Shown here one piece after another: positions 18,066-26,316 of a DNA stretch of 64,000 bases. Position numbers and translations under genes: made by a program. This DNA comes from an uncultured Rhodospirillales bacterium (GTDB lineage: Bacteria; Pseudomonadota; Alphaproteobacteria; Acetobacterales; Acetobacteraceae). How positions within the stretch are numbered: the first letter of the stretch is position 1; every line of letters starts with the position of its first letter. The stretch lies in contig CAIYCW010000015.1 in the NCBI GenBank assembly GCA_903924855.1, positions 1-64,000 on the forward strand. Direction: 5' to 3'. The notes below the pieces were generated by a model, which had not been told where the DNA came from, ran no database searches, and saw only the letters and a list, made by a program, of their open reading frames with translations.

Positions 18066-19010
18066 ATGCGCATCGTCGTGGCTCTGGGCGGCAACGCGCT
18101 GCTGAAGCGCGGAGAGGCGATGACGGCCGCGGCCCAGCGCGCCAATATCGCCGTCGCCGCGCAGGCGCTCGCCGCCCTGGTGGCGGCGGGGCATCAGATC
18201 ACGCTCACCCATGGCAACGGCCCGCAGGTTGGGCTGATCGCGCTACAGGCCGCAGCCGGGCCGAAGGACGGCGCCTATCCGCTTGATATCCTTGGCGCCG
18301 AAAGCGAGGGGATGGTGGGCTACCTGATCGAGCAGGAATTGCGCCGCGCCCTGCCGGCGGGCACGCAGTTCGCCACCTTGCTGACCCAAGTGCGTGTTGA
18401 CCCCGCCGATCCGGCGTTTGCGCATCCCAGCAAGCCGATCGGCCCGGTCTACGACGAAGCCACCGCCCAGTGCCTCGCCAAGGAGAAGGGCTGGGTCTGC
18501 GCGAAAGACGGCGATGTCTGGCGGCGCGTGGTCGCCTCGCCGGAGCCGTTGGAGATCTTGGAGCTGCAGGCCGTGCGGCTGCTGGTCGATGCTGGGCTCG
18601 TGGTAATCTGCGCCGGCGGCGGCGGCGTGCCGGTGGTGGCGCGCGACGGCGGCGGCTATGCCGGCGTTGAGGCGGTGATCGACAAAGATCGCGCGACGGC
18701 ATTGCTCGCCATCGCACTGCAGGCCGATCTGCTGCTGTTGCTGACGGATATGGACGGCGTTTACCTGCACTTTGGCACGCCTGAGGCGATGCGTATTCGC
18801 AGCGCCGGCACGCAGTCGCTGTCGCCGGATATTTTCGCTGCCGGATCGATGCGTCCGAAAGTCGCCGCGGCGATCAGGTTTGCGGAAGGCGCGGCCGGCC
18901 CCGCTGCGATCGGTCGGCTTGAGGATGCGCTTGCGCTGGTTCAGGGCACCGCCGGCACCCTTGTCATCAAAGGCGCGGCCCCCTGTGTCACGACCGACAC
19001 AAGCCGATAA
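18066..19010 (+). CDS. arcC: Carbamate kinase
   Basis: 314 residues, amino acid kinase family. It makes ATP from carbamoyl phosphate and ADP, the energy-yielding last step of the pathway. Begins RIVVALGGNALL, with later THGNGPQVG and GGGGVPV nucleotide and carbamate-binding motifs and a conserved DKD (VIDKDRAT). Starts 4 bases after arcB. Last gene of the operon. Confidence 0.96.
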   Translation: MRIVVALGGNALLKRGEAMTAAAQRANIAVAAQALAALVAAGHQITLTHGNGPQVGLIALQAAAGPKDGAYPLDILGAESEGMVGYLIEQELRRALPAGTQFATLLTQVRVDPADPAFAHPSKPIGPVYDEATAQCLAKEKGWVCAKDGDVWRRVVASPEPLEILELQAVRLLVDAGLVVICAGGGGVPVVARDGGGYAGVEAVIDKDRATALLAIALQADLLLLLTDMDGVYLHFGTPEAMRIRSAGTQSLSPDIFAAGSMRPKVAAAIRFAEGAAGPAAIGRLEDALALVQGTAGTLVIKGAAPCVTTDTSR

Positions 19011-19462
19011 ATCGCGGCATGGCGGATTCTGGCGCCTTGCCTAAGCCGCCTCAGGACCGCCGTTTTGCGGCTTTCGGTTGTTGAAAGGCGCATCGCCAAC
19101 CCCACCGGAGCCAACGCCCTCAAAGGTGGCGCCGTCGCCGCTCAGCGTGCCAGGCGCTGTGCTGGGATTGTGCCGATGTTTCGTATCAAACCTGAAAAAA
19201 CGTACTCGGCGATACCGCGTCGTGGCAGGCGCGCCTATCAGAAAAGCTTGGAAGTTTGCGGAAAAACTGGTGCTGCTGGACAGGTTTGAACGATCAACCT
19301 CTGCCGTACCAGGACAAGCTCAACGCCGATCAATCCGCACGCACCAGTGCCCATCTTCATCGCGCCCGGCACGCCACCACCCACCGCCAGTTATGCCGTT
19401 TTCCCTGAAAAATCCGGGGCTGCCTCGGAATTGGACCAACGGCAGACCCACAGACCGTCCGA
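19011..19462. other. Intergenic region between convergent genes
   Basis: 452 bases with no gene I can support. AAGCCGC near 19043 can pair with GCGGCTT near 19070 across a long loop and may end the arc transcript, but no T-run follows. No repeats or RNA genes were seen. Confidence 0.4.
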
Positions 19463-20887
19463 TCACGCAGGCGGCAGACCCTCGACCCGCGGTGTCACGC
19501 GCGCCCCTTCATACTCATTGGTGAACTCAGCGAACTTGCCCCCAGGCCCACGCTTGAGTTCAGGGTGATAGACAAGGCGCACGGCGAACCCCGCCCCCAA
19601 ATGGCGCGATGCGATGCCAACAACATGCGCCTCCTCGTCAGCCGTGAGGGGGCGGCGGACAACAAGGCGGATATCGATCTGCCCGGGACCGGTCTGCGCG
19701 ACCTGGTGCTGCGCGATGGCCTCGATGCGCATGATCTCACCATGGCCATAATACGGAAACCGACGTTCACCATTGGGCATCGTCAGCATGTCGCGCGCAC
19801 GGCCGGGAACACCCGAGAGCACGGGCAACTTACGACCACACGCACATGGCGCCCCAAAGATCGCGCGATCGCCGATGTCATACCGGATCAGCGGCATGGC
19901 GAAGTTGTGCAACGGCGTCAGCACCACGTCACCTTCCTCGCCCACATCGCACGGCGTGCGATCCGGGCGCAGGATCTCGAGTTTGACGTTCTCCGACTGC
20001 ACATGCATCCGGCCATGCTCGCGACACGGAAAGGCGATGACGCCGATCTCGGCGGCACTGTAGATGTTGGTGATCCGCACACCCCAGACGCTCTCGCAGA
20101 GCGTTTGCAGATCGCCCGACAAGGCCTCGCCCACGGTGCGGACCTCGCGCAGCCCCTCAGGCCGGTGGCCGTCAGCGATGGAGTGTTGGACCAGAGCTGC
20201 CAGCAACGAGGGAAAGGTCGTCAGAATCGCGGGTCTCTCGCGCAGCACGGCCTGCCACAACACCGAGACATCCGCCCTGTAGTCGAGAAGGATCGCAGGC
20301 CCGGTCGGGTAGATCACAGAGATCGGCTCGCCCCAATCATCCGATCGGCGGATCGGGTCCGGCGCATCGTCACCACGCTGATCATCGCGCAGCAGCGTCA
20401 TCTTGAGCTGACGGAGATCACGTTGATGCCAATCCTGCTCGCGCAGCGTGAAGCACTGCCAATAGAACCGCGACAATGCCGATTTGCGGATGGTCACCGG
20501 GCGGCCGCTGGAGCCGGAGGTCGTCGCCGATGCAATCGAGCCGTGTCCCTGCGGCATGTCACGCGCATGCAACGCGGCACCCGCCTCCTGGATGGCCGTT
20601 CGGCTCAGGACCGGCACATTGCGCCACGCCGCCTCGGTGATGGCCTGTCCCGGCCGGATGCCCGCGCGGCGCAGGCTGACACCGTAATGCGGCACCGCGC
20701 GATCAATATGCGCCGCCAGGGCTTCAATCTGCCGGAACTGCAACCCCGCCATTTCCTCTGGCGGCACATATTGCGTCTGAGCCAGTTGATGCAGAACGGC
20801 GAGCATGGAAGCCGCCGCACCCTGTGGCACCGCCGGAAAGACGGCTCCCTCGAACGTGGTGTGAGGTAAACTGAATGGCCCATCCAT
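19463..20887 (-). CDS. PaaK/CapK-family adenylate-forming ligase
   Basis: 474 residues, ANL superfamily, like phenylacetate-CoA ligase, coenzyme F390 synthetase and capsule CapK proteins. The phosphate loop TTSGSSGRPVTI and the later YSAAEIGVIAFPC and YDIGDRAIF motifs are typical. ACGRKLPVLSGVPGRARD matches the hinge region. I use ATG 20887 (MDGPF) because the longer ORF start at 21049 runs into the 3' end of the upstream PEP-CTERM gene. CapK-like members often occur with polysaccharide export and PEP-CTERM systems, so a role in surface polymer modification is as likely as aromatic acid activation. Confidence 0.75.
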   Translation of the reverse strand: MDGPFSLPHTTFEGAVFPAVPQGAAASMLAVLHQLAQTQYVPPEEMAGLQFRQIEALAAHIDRAVPHYGVSLRRAGIRPGQAITEAAWRNVPVLSRTAIQEAGAALHARDMPQGHGSIASATTSGSSGRPVTIRKSALSRFYWQCFTLREQDWHQRDLRQLKMTLLRDDQRGDDAPDPIRRSDDWGEPISVIYPTGPAILLDYRADVSVLWQAVLRERPAILTTFPSLLAALVQHSIADGHRPEGLREVRTVGEALSGDLQTLCESVWGVRITNIYSAAEIGVIAFPCREHGRMHVQSENVKLEILRPDRTPCDVGEEGDVVLTPLHNFAMPLIRYDIGDRAIFGAPCACGRKLPVLSGVPGRARDMLTMPNGERRFPYYGHGEIMRIEAIAQHQVAQTGPGQIDIRLVVRRPLTADEEAHVVGIASRHLGAGFAVRLVYHPELKRGPGGKFAEFTNEYEGARVTPRVEGLPPA

Positions 20888-21005
20888 CGCCAGAGCTCGC
20901 CTCTTGAACCAAACGCGATGCAGTCGGATACGTTTCAGCTGCACACCGCAAGCATGATCCGACCAATTGAACCCAATCGGTCGGACGTTGCTGCAGCGTG
21001 ATCGT

Positions 21006-21527
21006 TCAGCGCGTGCGGCGCTTCCTGCGTGACGCCAAAAGACCAACAAGCCCCGTTCCGAGCACCGCCAGGCTTGCTGGCTCCGGAACCGGGGGCGTGA
21101 CGACGGTTTGGAACGTGAAGACGGTGCTGGAAGGGATAGTCAAGGTGCCGGCAATCGCATTATACGTGAATAGAACATCAGTTATATTACCCTGAGGAAA
21201 AGTAATATTTAACAAATTAGTGAAATACACCGGATTTCCGTTTCCCGGGGTAGAGAAGAGAACGTCTGTTGCATTTGTGTCATATTTTACGGATATGCTG
21301 AAGGTCCCACCTTCGTTCCCATCGGTGAAGGTGCCAGCGCTCACCGATACGAGTTCATCAGCGTTCAACACGGGCGATGAGAGCGGCACATCGACGGAAA
21401 ATGAGTCATATTTGGTGACACTCGTCGTCGTGGTGCTCGTCACATTCACCTGCGTGGCAGCAGCACTCTGTGCGTGAGCGACGGCGAGCAAACACGCAAG
21501 AAAGAAAACAGCACGTTTCTGGTTCAT
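21006..21527 (-). CDS. PEP-CTERM sorting domain protein
   Basis: 173 residues. A signal peptide (AVFFLACLLAVAHAQSAAA) is followed by a Thr/Ser-rich beta-strand region without a known domain. The tail is VPEPASLAVLGTGLVGLLASRRKRR: a PEP motif, one membrane helix and a basic end. Such proteins are processed by exosortase and linked to exopolysaccharide in Gram-negative bacteria. No exosortase gene lies in the window. It may be co-transcribed with the downstream ligase, 118 bases away. Confidence 0.85.
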   Translation of the reverse strand: MNQKRAVFFLACLLAVAHAQSAAATQVNVTSTTTTSVTKYDSFSVDVPLSSPVLNADELVSVSAGTFTDGNEGGTFSISVKYDTNATDVLFSTPGNGNPVYFTNLLNITFPQGNITDVLFTYNAIAGTLTIPSSTVFTFQTVVTPPVPEPASLAVLGTGLVGLLASRRKRRTR

Positions 21528-22050
21528 CGGGCTACCTTTTCAGACCATCAAAGAGCGTTGGCCAGGCAATATTGCACATGCCAAGGCAGACAACAATTCA
21601 TACTGCGGGTCATGTTCATGAAAGCGCATGCAAAAAACTGGATATGCAACGATCCATCGTCGCAGATCATCATCGGGATGCGCACCCCTTATTATCCTTA
21701 TCTGGATGATATGATTTCCCAACCGTACGCGCAATGCTGCGCCACGGCCAGCTTATCACGGCGGCGCAAGATTTACACAGGCGAGCGTGGCATGCCGTCC
21801 GCCCCACAACACGCCGCCTCCAACCCAGGCAAGCCCTTCCGCACTCCACGTGAACGCAATTCCGCCTTGCCGAAGCATGACCAAGCCCGCTCGATCCGCC
21901 CAAGCCAAGGCCTGGCATCTCCGATTGTCGCACCCGAATTGCACGAATCAAAATCGTGAATTTTCCTAGTGTTGTAAAAATCGTAATCCACATCTATTCA
22001 TCGTGCGATAGACGATGATCCGGGTGAAACCCCGCTGTGGAGCGTTACGA
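21528..22050. other. Intergenic region with likely divergent promoters
   Basis: 523 bases between divergent genes. ORFs here are short, overlap on both strands and show no domain. A small hairpin, CATCGT/ACGATG, lies at 21999-22017, and an AT-rich stretch at about 21955-21985 probably holds the promoter of the transporter gene. Nothing else recognised. Confidence 0.4.
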
Positions 22051-23232
22051 ATGTCTGAGATCAGCCTGTCCCGCCGCCCCGCCTTGCTTCGCATGCCGCA
22101 ACTCGGCCTCAACGCGGTGGCCGGACTCGTCGCTTCGCTGCTGCTGGTGGCGCTGGCGATTGCCGTCTGGGCGCAGCCCGGCGGGCAGTGGCGGCTTCCG
22201 GCGTTGGTGGTGGTGGGTGCCCTGATCGGCGCCGCCCTGCTGCGCTACGGCTTCGGCTTTGCCAGCGCCTTCCGTGCCCTGGTGCAATGGGGCGACCCCG
22301 CGATGTTCCAGGCCCATGCGTTGATGATCGGGCTGGCCAGCGCGCTGATGCTGCCCATGCTCGCTGCCGGCAGCGTGTTCGGCTTCGCCATGCATGGCGA
22401 GGCCACCCCGGTCGGCGTGGGCTTTGCCGTGGGCGCGCTGCTCTTCGGCGCCGGCATGCAGGTCGGCGGCGGCTGCGCCTCCGGCACGCTCTTCGCCCTC
22501 GGCGGTGGCAACGGCAAGCTGATCGGCACCTTGGCAGGCTTCGTGGTCGGCTCGGCCCTTGGTGCCTGGAGCATGGGCTTCTGGTGGAGCCTCCCGGCCC
22601 TGCCCCCCGCCTCGCTGCAGGATCTCACCGGCTTCGGCCCGGCGCTCGCCATCCAGCTCGTTGTGCTTGGTGGCCTTGCACTCCTGGCCCGTCGTTTCGC
22701 CAAAACCCCCGTCCCGCGCAGCCTGCTCATCGGTGGTGTGGCCCTGGCGCTGCTCAACGCCGCCACCATGGTGCTGAACGGCAAACCCTGGGGCGAGACC
22801 TCGGCCTTCGCGCTGTGGGGCGCCAAGCTGTTCACCCAGGCGGGGATTGACGCGCATCACTGGGCCTACTGGATGCGCCCTGGCTTCAACACCCAGCTCG
22901 ATCGCGCCACCTCGCTCGACGTTACATCGATGATGGACGCCGCCATCCTGCTCGGCGCCATCATCGCCGCCTGCGCGGCCGGGCAGTTCCGCCCCCGCCT
23001 GGGCGGTGGCCTGCGCCCCTGGATCGGCGCCCTCGCCGGCGGCATGGCGATGGGCTTCGGCGCGCGCCTCGCCAATGGCTGCAACATCGGCGCCTATTTC
23101 AGCGCGCTCGCCGTTGGCAACCTGTCCGGCTGGGCCTGGCTGCTGCTGGCCATCGCCGGCAGCTGGATCGGCGTGAAGCTGCGCCCCCTGTTCGACCTCG
23201 ATGCCCGCGTCGAACAGGGGCCCAGCTGCTGA
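22051..23232 (+). CDS. YeeE/YedE-family sulfur-compound transporter
   Basis: 393-residue inner-membrane protein with about ten helices in two homologous halves. The paired Cys motifs GGGCASGTLF and NGCNIGAYF are typical of YeeE/TsuA thiosulfate importers, where Cys residues guide the substrate. The fused length corresponds to two halves that are separate genes (yedE/yeeE) in some bacteria. ATG 22051 has GGAG eight bases upstream and is chosen over 22015. It stands alone between a divergent and a convergent gene. Substrate (thiosulfate or selenium compound) is inferred. Confidence 0.85.
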   Translation: MSEISLSRRPALLRMPQLGLNAVAGLVASLLLVALAIAVWAQPGGQWRLPALVVVGALIGAALLRYGFGFASAFRALVQWGDPAMFQAHALMIGLASALMLPMLAAGSVFGFAMHGEATPVGVGFAVGALLFGAGMQVGGGCASGTLFALGGGNGKLIGTLAGFVVGSALGAWSMGFWWSLPALPPASLQDLTGFGPALAIQLVVLGGLALLARRFAKTPVPRSLLIGGVALALLNAATMVLNGKPWGETSAFALWGAKLFTQAGIDAHHWAYWMRPGFNTQLDRATSLDVTSMMDAAILLGAIIAACAAGQFRPRLGGGLRPWIGALAGGMAMGFGARLANGCNIGAYFSALAVGNLSGWAWLLLAIAGSWIGVKLRPLFDLDARVEQGPSC

Positions 23233-23245
23233 GCCGAAGCCCGGC

Positions 23246-23725
23246 TCACGCCTCCTGCGGCACCGGCATCGACCCCAGGCTCGGTGTCGCCCCGAGAAGC
23301 TTGTTGGACTGACCGGCAATCATCCGCCGGCACTGGCCTTCCAGCTGCGCGCCGGCCTCGATCGCCAGAATCTCGTGATGGATATCGCCCTGCACCTTGG
23401 CGGTGGCCGCCAACGTCACCGAGCCAGCCTGGATCGAGCCCGTCATCGTGCCGCAGATGCGCACGGTCTTGGCAACGATCTCCCCCTCCACGGCACCGCC
23501 CTCCGCCACCACCAGCTGCCCCACATCGATCCGGCCAAACACCTTGCCCTCGATCTGCAGATCGCCCACCCCGGTCAGATCACCGCGGATCGTCATGTCC
23601 GGGCTGATGATGGAGGGCACGCTGGAGTTGCGCAGCGGGTTCGTCGGGCGGGTCTCGATCATGGCGGGTCCTTGCGAGGGTTGGGGCGTGACAGGTTGCG
23701 CGCGAACGTTTCTTTTAGGGAACAT
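23246..23725 (-). CDS. Bactofilin
   Basis: 159 residues with the short right-handed beta-helix of polymer-forming bactofilins: IRGDLTGVGDLQIEGKVFGRIDVGQLVVAEGGAVEGEIVA. Flexible N- and C-terminal tails lie on both sides. Bactofilins form membrane-associated filaments that place cell-wall enzymes. It overlaps the upstream M23 peptidase by 11 bases, and this pair recurs in curved or stalked bacteria, so it should organise local peptidoglycan cutting. Confidence 0.93.
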   Translation of the reverse strand: MFPKRNVRAQPVTPQPSQGPAMIETRPTNPLRNSSVPSIISPDMTIRGDLTGVGDLQIEGKVFGRIDVGQLVVAEGGAVEGEIVAKTVRICGTMTGSIQAGSVTLAATAKVQGDIHHEILAIEAGAQLEGQCRRMIAGQSNKLLGATPSLGSMPVPQEA

Positions 23726-25019
23726 AGTGATCCGCCTTCAGGAAGTGGATAGGGTCTTGAACCTGACCGTTGACACGCGTCTCGTAATGCAGATGCACGC
23801 CGGTCGCGCGTCCTGTCTGACCCATGACACCGATCTGTTGATGCAGGGCAATCGTCTCCCCCGGCTTCACCAGGATGCGGGCCAGATGCGCATAGCGCGT
23901 CATCAGCCCATAGCCGTGCTCGATATCCACCATGATGCCGTAATCCGGCCGCGCCCCGGCAAAGCTCACCACGCCAGGCGCTGTGGCATAGACCGCCGTG
24001 CCGGCGGGGGCCCGCAGATCGATCCCCTCATGCAACGCTGCCTGCCCGGTGAACGGGTCTATCCGGTAGCCGAACGGGCTCGACACCTCGGTGTGCGGCA
24101 CCGGTGAGGCAAGCGGCATGTGCTGAAGCAACGCCGCAAGGCGCTGCAGCCGATCAAGGCTGTTGACGATCGCAACACTCTGCGCCGCCTGACCGGCATC
24201 ACCTGCGGGCAGTGCGTGGAACGGCACGAACGGGCCGCCCCGCGGGGCGTTGCGATCCTCGTGCTCGGGCAGCTTCACCGGCGCCAGGCGCTGCGGATCC
24301 AACCCGGTGGAGGCGATGATCTTCGACACCTCATCCATCGTCGCCCGTGTCTGCTCATCCAGCCGCGCCAGCGTCTGCTGATTGGCGGCCAGCGCCGCAT
24401 CGCGCGCCGCCAGCGCCGCATCCCGCTCGGCCGCCACCCGTGCGCGCTCGGCCAGCACACGCTCGATCGTCGCCTCCCGCTCGGCCAGCAGCCGCGCAAT
24501 CGCTGCCTGGCGCTGCGCCTGCATCTGCGGGCTGTCCGGAGCATGCTCGGCGCGGTCGCGCGCGGCGATCTGCTCGTCCAGCTCATGACCCAGCCGACGC
24601 AGCAATTCCCGGTCCGCCTCCGCGCGCTCCGCCTCGGTCCTGGCGGTGTCGCGCAGCGCCGCCATCTCGTGCTCCATCTGCGCCTCGACATGGCGCATCC
24701 ACGCGCCATGGGCGGACGCGCCGATAAACCCAAGCAGCACCGCCAACCCGGCGCCGATCAGGCCGAGCTGCCAGCGTTGGCTGAGATGCACCGCGCTGAC
24801 CGTGTCAGCACTGCGGATGATGAACTGACGGTCGGGAAACCAGCGGTCATTCCACGGCACACGGCGCGGCGCAGGCCCCGCCAGCAGCCGGTCGAAATCG
24901 GAGATCGGGTCTGGCACACGCCGCAGCCTGGATGCTGCAACACGTCTATCCCCCCCGTTCTGGTCGCGAAGGTCGGAAATCGTCTGCACCCTGTCTGCTG
25001 GCGGCAGCGACCCCGTCAC
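23715..25019 (-). CDS. M23/LytM-type peptidoglycan endopeptidase, membrane-anchored
   Basis: 434 residues. A cytoplasmic N-terminus of about 80 residues leads to one membrane helix (LGLIGAGLAVLLGFIGA, about 85-102). A long Ala/Glu/Arg coiled coil follows (about 110-220), then a C-terminal M23 domain. The zinc ligands show in HEGIDL and HLHYE, with the catalytic His nearby (YAHL), so the enzyme looks active. Starts at GTG 25019 without a strong ribosome binding site. The bactofilin gene overlaps its end, which suggests that the filament binds the cytoplasmic tail and positions the enzyme. Confidence 0.92.
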   Translation of the reverse strand: MTGSLPPADRVQTISDLRDQNGGDRRVAASRLRRVPDPISDFDRLLAGPAPRRVPWNDRWFPDRQFIIRSADTVSAVHLSQRWQLGLIGAGLAVLLGFIGASAHGAWMRHVEAQMEHEMAALRDTARTEAERAEADRELLRRLGHELDEQIAARDRAEHAPDSPQMQAQRQAAIARLLAEREATIERVLAERARVAAERDAALAARDAALAANQQTLARLDEQTRATMDEVSKIIASTGLDPQRLAPVKLPEHEDRNAPRGGPFVPFHALPAGDAGQAAQSVAIVNSLDRLQRLAALLQHMPLASPVPHTEVSSPFGYRIDPFTGQAALHEGIDLRAPAGTAVYATAPGVVSFAGARPDYGIMVDIEHGYGLMTRYAHLARILVKPGETIALHQQIGVMGQTGRATGVHLHYETRVNGQVQDPIHFLKADHYVP

Positions 25020-25169
25020 GCGGGCCGCAGCTCGGATTAATCATAACGCGACGATATGGCCAAGTGACACGAGCGTGACCGCACAACACGTGAAACCGGC
25101 CGTCGGCCCCCTGGATAACAAGCAAGCGATGCGCCAGATGCAAAGCCTCACCGCAACCGGAGCCAGGCC

Positions 25170-25868
25170 ATGCAACCCCAATTCTCCACCGCCCTGATCG
25201 TCGGCGCCGGCTCCGGACTGAGCGCCGCCCTTGCCCGCCGTTTTGCCGAGGAAGGCCTCAACGTGGCGCTCGCCGCCCGCCAGACCGACAAGCTCGCCGG
25301 CATCGCCGCCGCCACCCGCGCCAGCGTCTTCGCCTGCGACGCAGGCGATGCCGGCGATGTGGCAAGGCTCTTCGAACAGGTCGAAACCAGCCTCGGCGCC
25401 CCGGATGTGGTGGTCTACAACGCCTCCGCCCGCGCCCGCGGCGCGCTGATCGACCTCGATCCGGAGGCCGTCGCCCAGGCCATCCGCGTCAGCGCATTCG
25501 GCGGCTTTCTGGTGGCCCAGCAGGCCGCACGCCGCATGATGCCCCATGGTCACGGCGCCATCCTCTTCACCGGCGCCTCCGCCAGCGTGAAGGGCTACAA
25601 ACTCTCAGCCCCCTTCGCCATGGGCAAATTCGCCCTGCGCGGCCTCGCCCAGAGCCTTGCGCGCGAACTGCACCCGCAAGGCATCCATATCGGCCATTTC
25701 GTGATCGATGGCGGCATCGCAGGCGAGTCACGCAAACCCGGCGCCGACGCACCGGACAGCCTGCTCGATGCGGACGCCATCGCCGCCACCTACTGGCATG
25801 TCCTGCAACAGCCCCGCAGCGCCTGGACCTGGGAGGTCGAACTCCGCCCCTGGGTCGAGACGTTCTAA
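25170..25868 (+). CDS. Short-chain dehydrogenase/reductase-like protein with Phe in place of the catalytic Tyr
   Basis: 232-residue Rossmann protein. The N-terminal glycine motif is GAGSGLS, and NAS stands where NAG is usual. The catalytic segment reads SAPFAMGKFALRG, so the Tyr of YxxxK is Phe while the Lys is kept. The Ser position (TGASASVKG) is present. A family that ends in IDGGI is known to carry this change, so it is probably not a sequencing error, but normal oxidoreductase chemistry is doubtful. GGAG precedes the ATG by seven bases. Confidence 0.8.
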   Translation: MQPQFSTALIVGAGSGLSAALARRFAEEGLNVALAARQTDKLAGIAAATRASVFACDAGDAGDVARLFEQVETSLGAPDVVVYNASARARGALIDLDPEAVAQAIRVSAFGGFLVAQQAARRMMPHGHGAILFTGASASVKGYKLSAPFAMGKFALRGLAQSLARELHPQGIHIGHFVIDGGIAGESRKPGADAPDSLLDADAIAATYWHVLQQPRSAWTWEVELRPWVETF

Positions 25869-25877
25869 CCCCCATCC

Positions 25878-25907
25878 CGTAGGGCGGAAGCGCAAAGCGC
25901 CTCCGCC
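25878..25907. repeat. REP-like palindrome
   Basis: CGTAGGGCGGAAGCGC, a three-base AAA loop and GCGCCTCCGCC fold into a hairpin. The same unit occurs at 40353-40382, and longer relatives at 30154-30394. It lies between convergent genes. Confidence 0.7.
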
Positions 25908-25955
25908 TCAACCCTCATACTGACGGCAAGACCCATACCGTCCCGCAATCAGCGA

Positions 25956-26306
25956 CTACTCGCCAACTTTCAGCAGCGGAATGTCCGCAAGCTTCGGCGC
26001 CGCCGGGATCGTCGACAGATAGGCGTAGATGTCCCGAATCCCCTGGTCGCTCAGCACGGCCGAGGTGTAGGGCGGCATCTCTCCCACCGGGTTGCGGATA
26101 TAGGCCGCAATCGCCACGGGCGGCTTCGGGTTGGGCGCCAGCCGCAGCCCGGGGCCACCCTGGCCGACATAGCCGTGGCATTCGTAGCAGCCATCGGCCA
26201 GGAAAAGCTGCTTGCCATGGGCGGCATCGCCCTTCGGCTCGTCGGCCAGCGCAAGGGTTGCCGGCAGCATCAGGGCGGCTGCGAGCAATGCGATCTTGTG
26301 GGTCAT
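25956..26306 (-). CDS. Periplasmic c-type cytochrome, single heme
   Basis: 116 residues: signal peptide (IALLAAALMLPATLALA), one heme site CYECH, and a likely Met ligand in GEMPPYT, as in class I cytochromes and alcohol-dehydrogenase subunit cytochromes. It starts 10 bases after the stop of the Tat-exported ThDP enzyme, so the two form an operon. The cytochrome is the natural candidate to take electrons from that enzyme in the periplasm. Confidence 0.88.
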   Translation of the reverse strand: MTHKIALLAAALMLPATLALADEPKGDAAHGKQLFLADGCYECHGYVGQGGPGLRLAPNPKPPVAIAAYIRNPVGEMPPYTSAVLSDQGIRDIYAYLSTIPAAPKLADIPLLKVGE

Positions 26307-26316
26307 GTCTCTCTCC

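Noticed and set aside
20888-21049. N-terminal extension of the CapK/PaaK-like ligase
   Set aside because: It overlaps the 3' end of the PEP-CTERM gene and has no family similarity; ATG 20887 is preferred.
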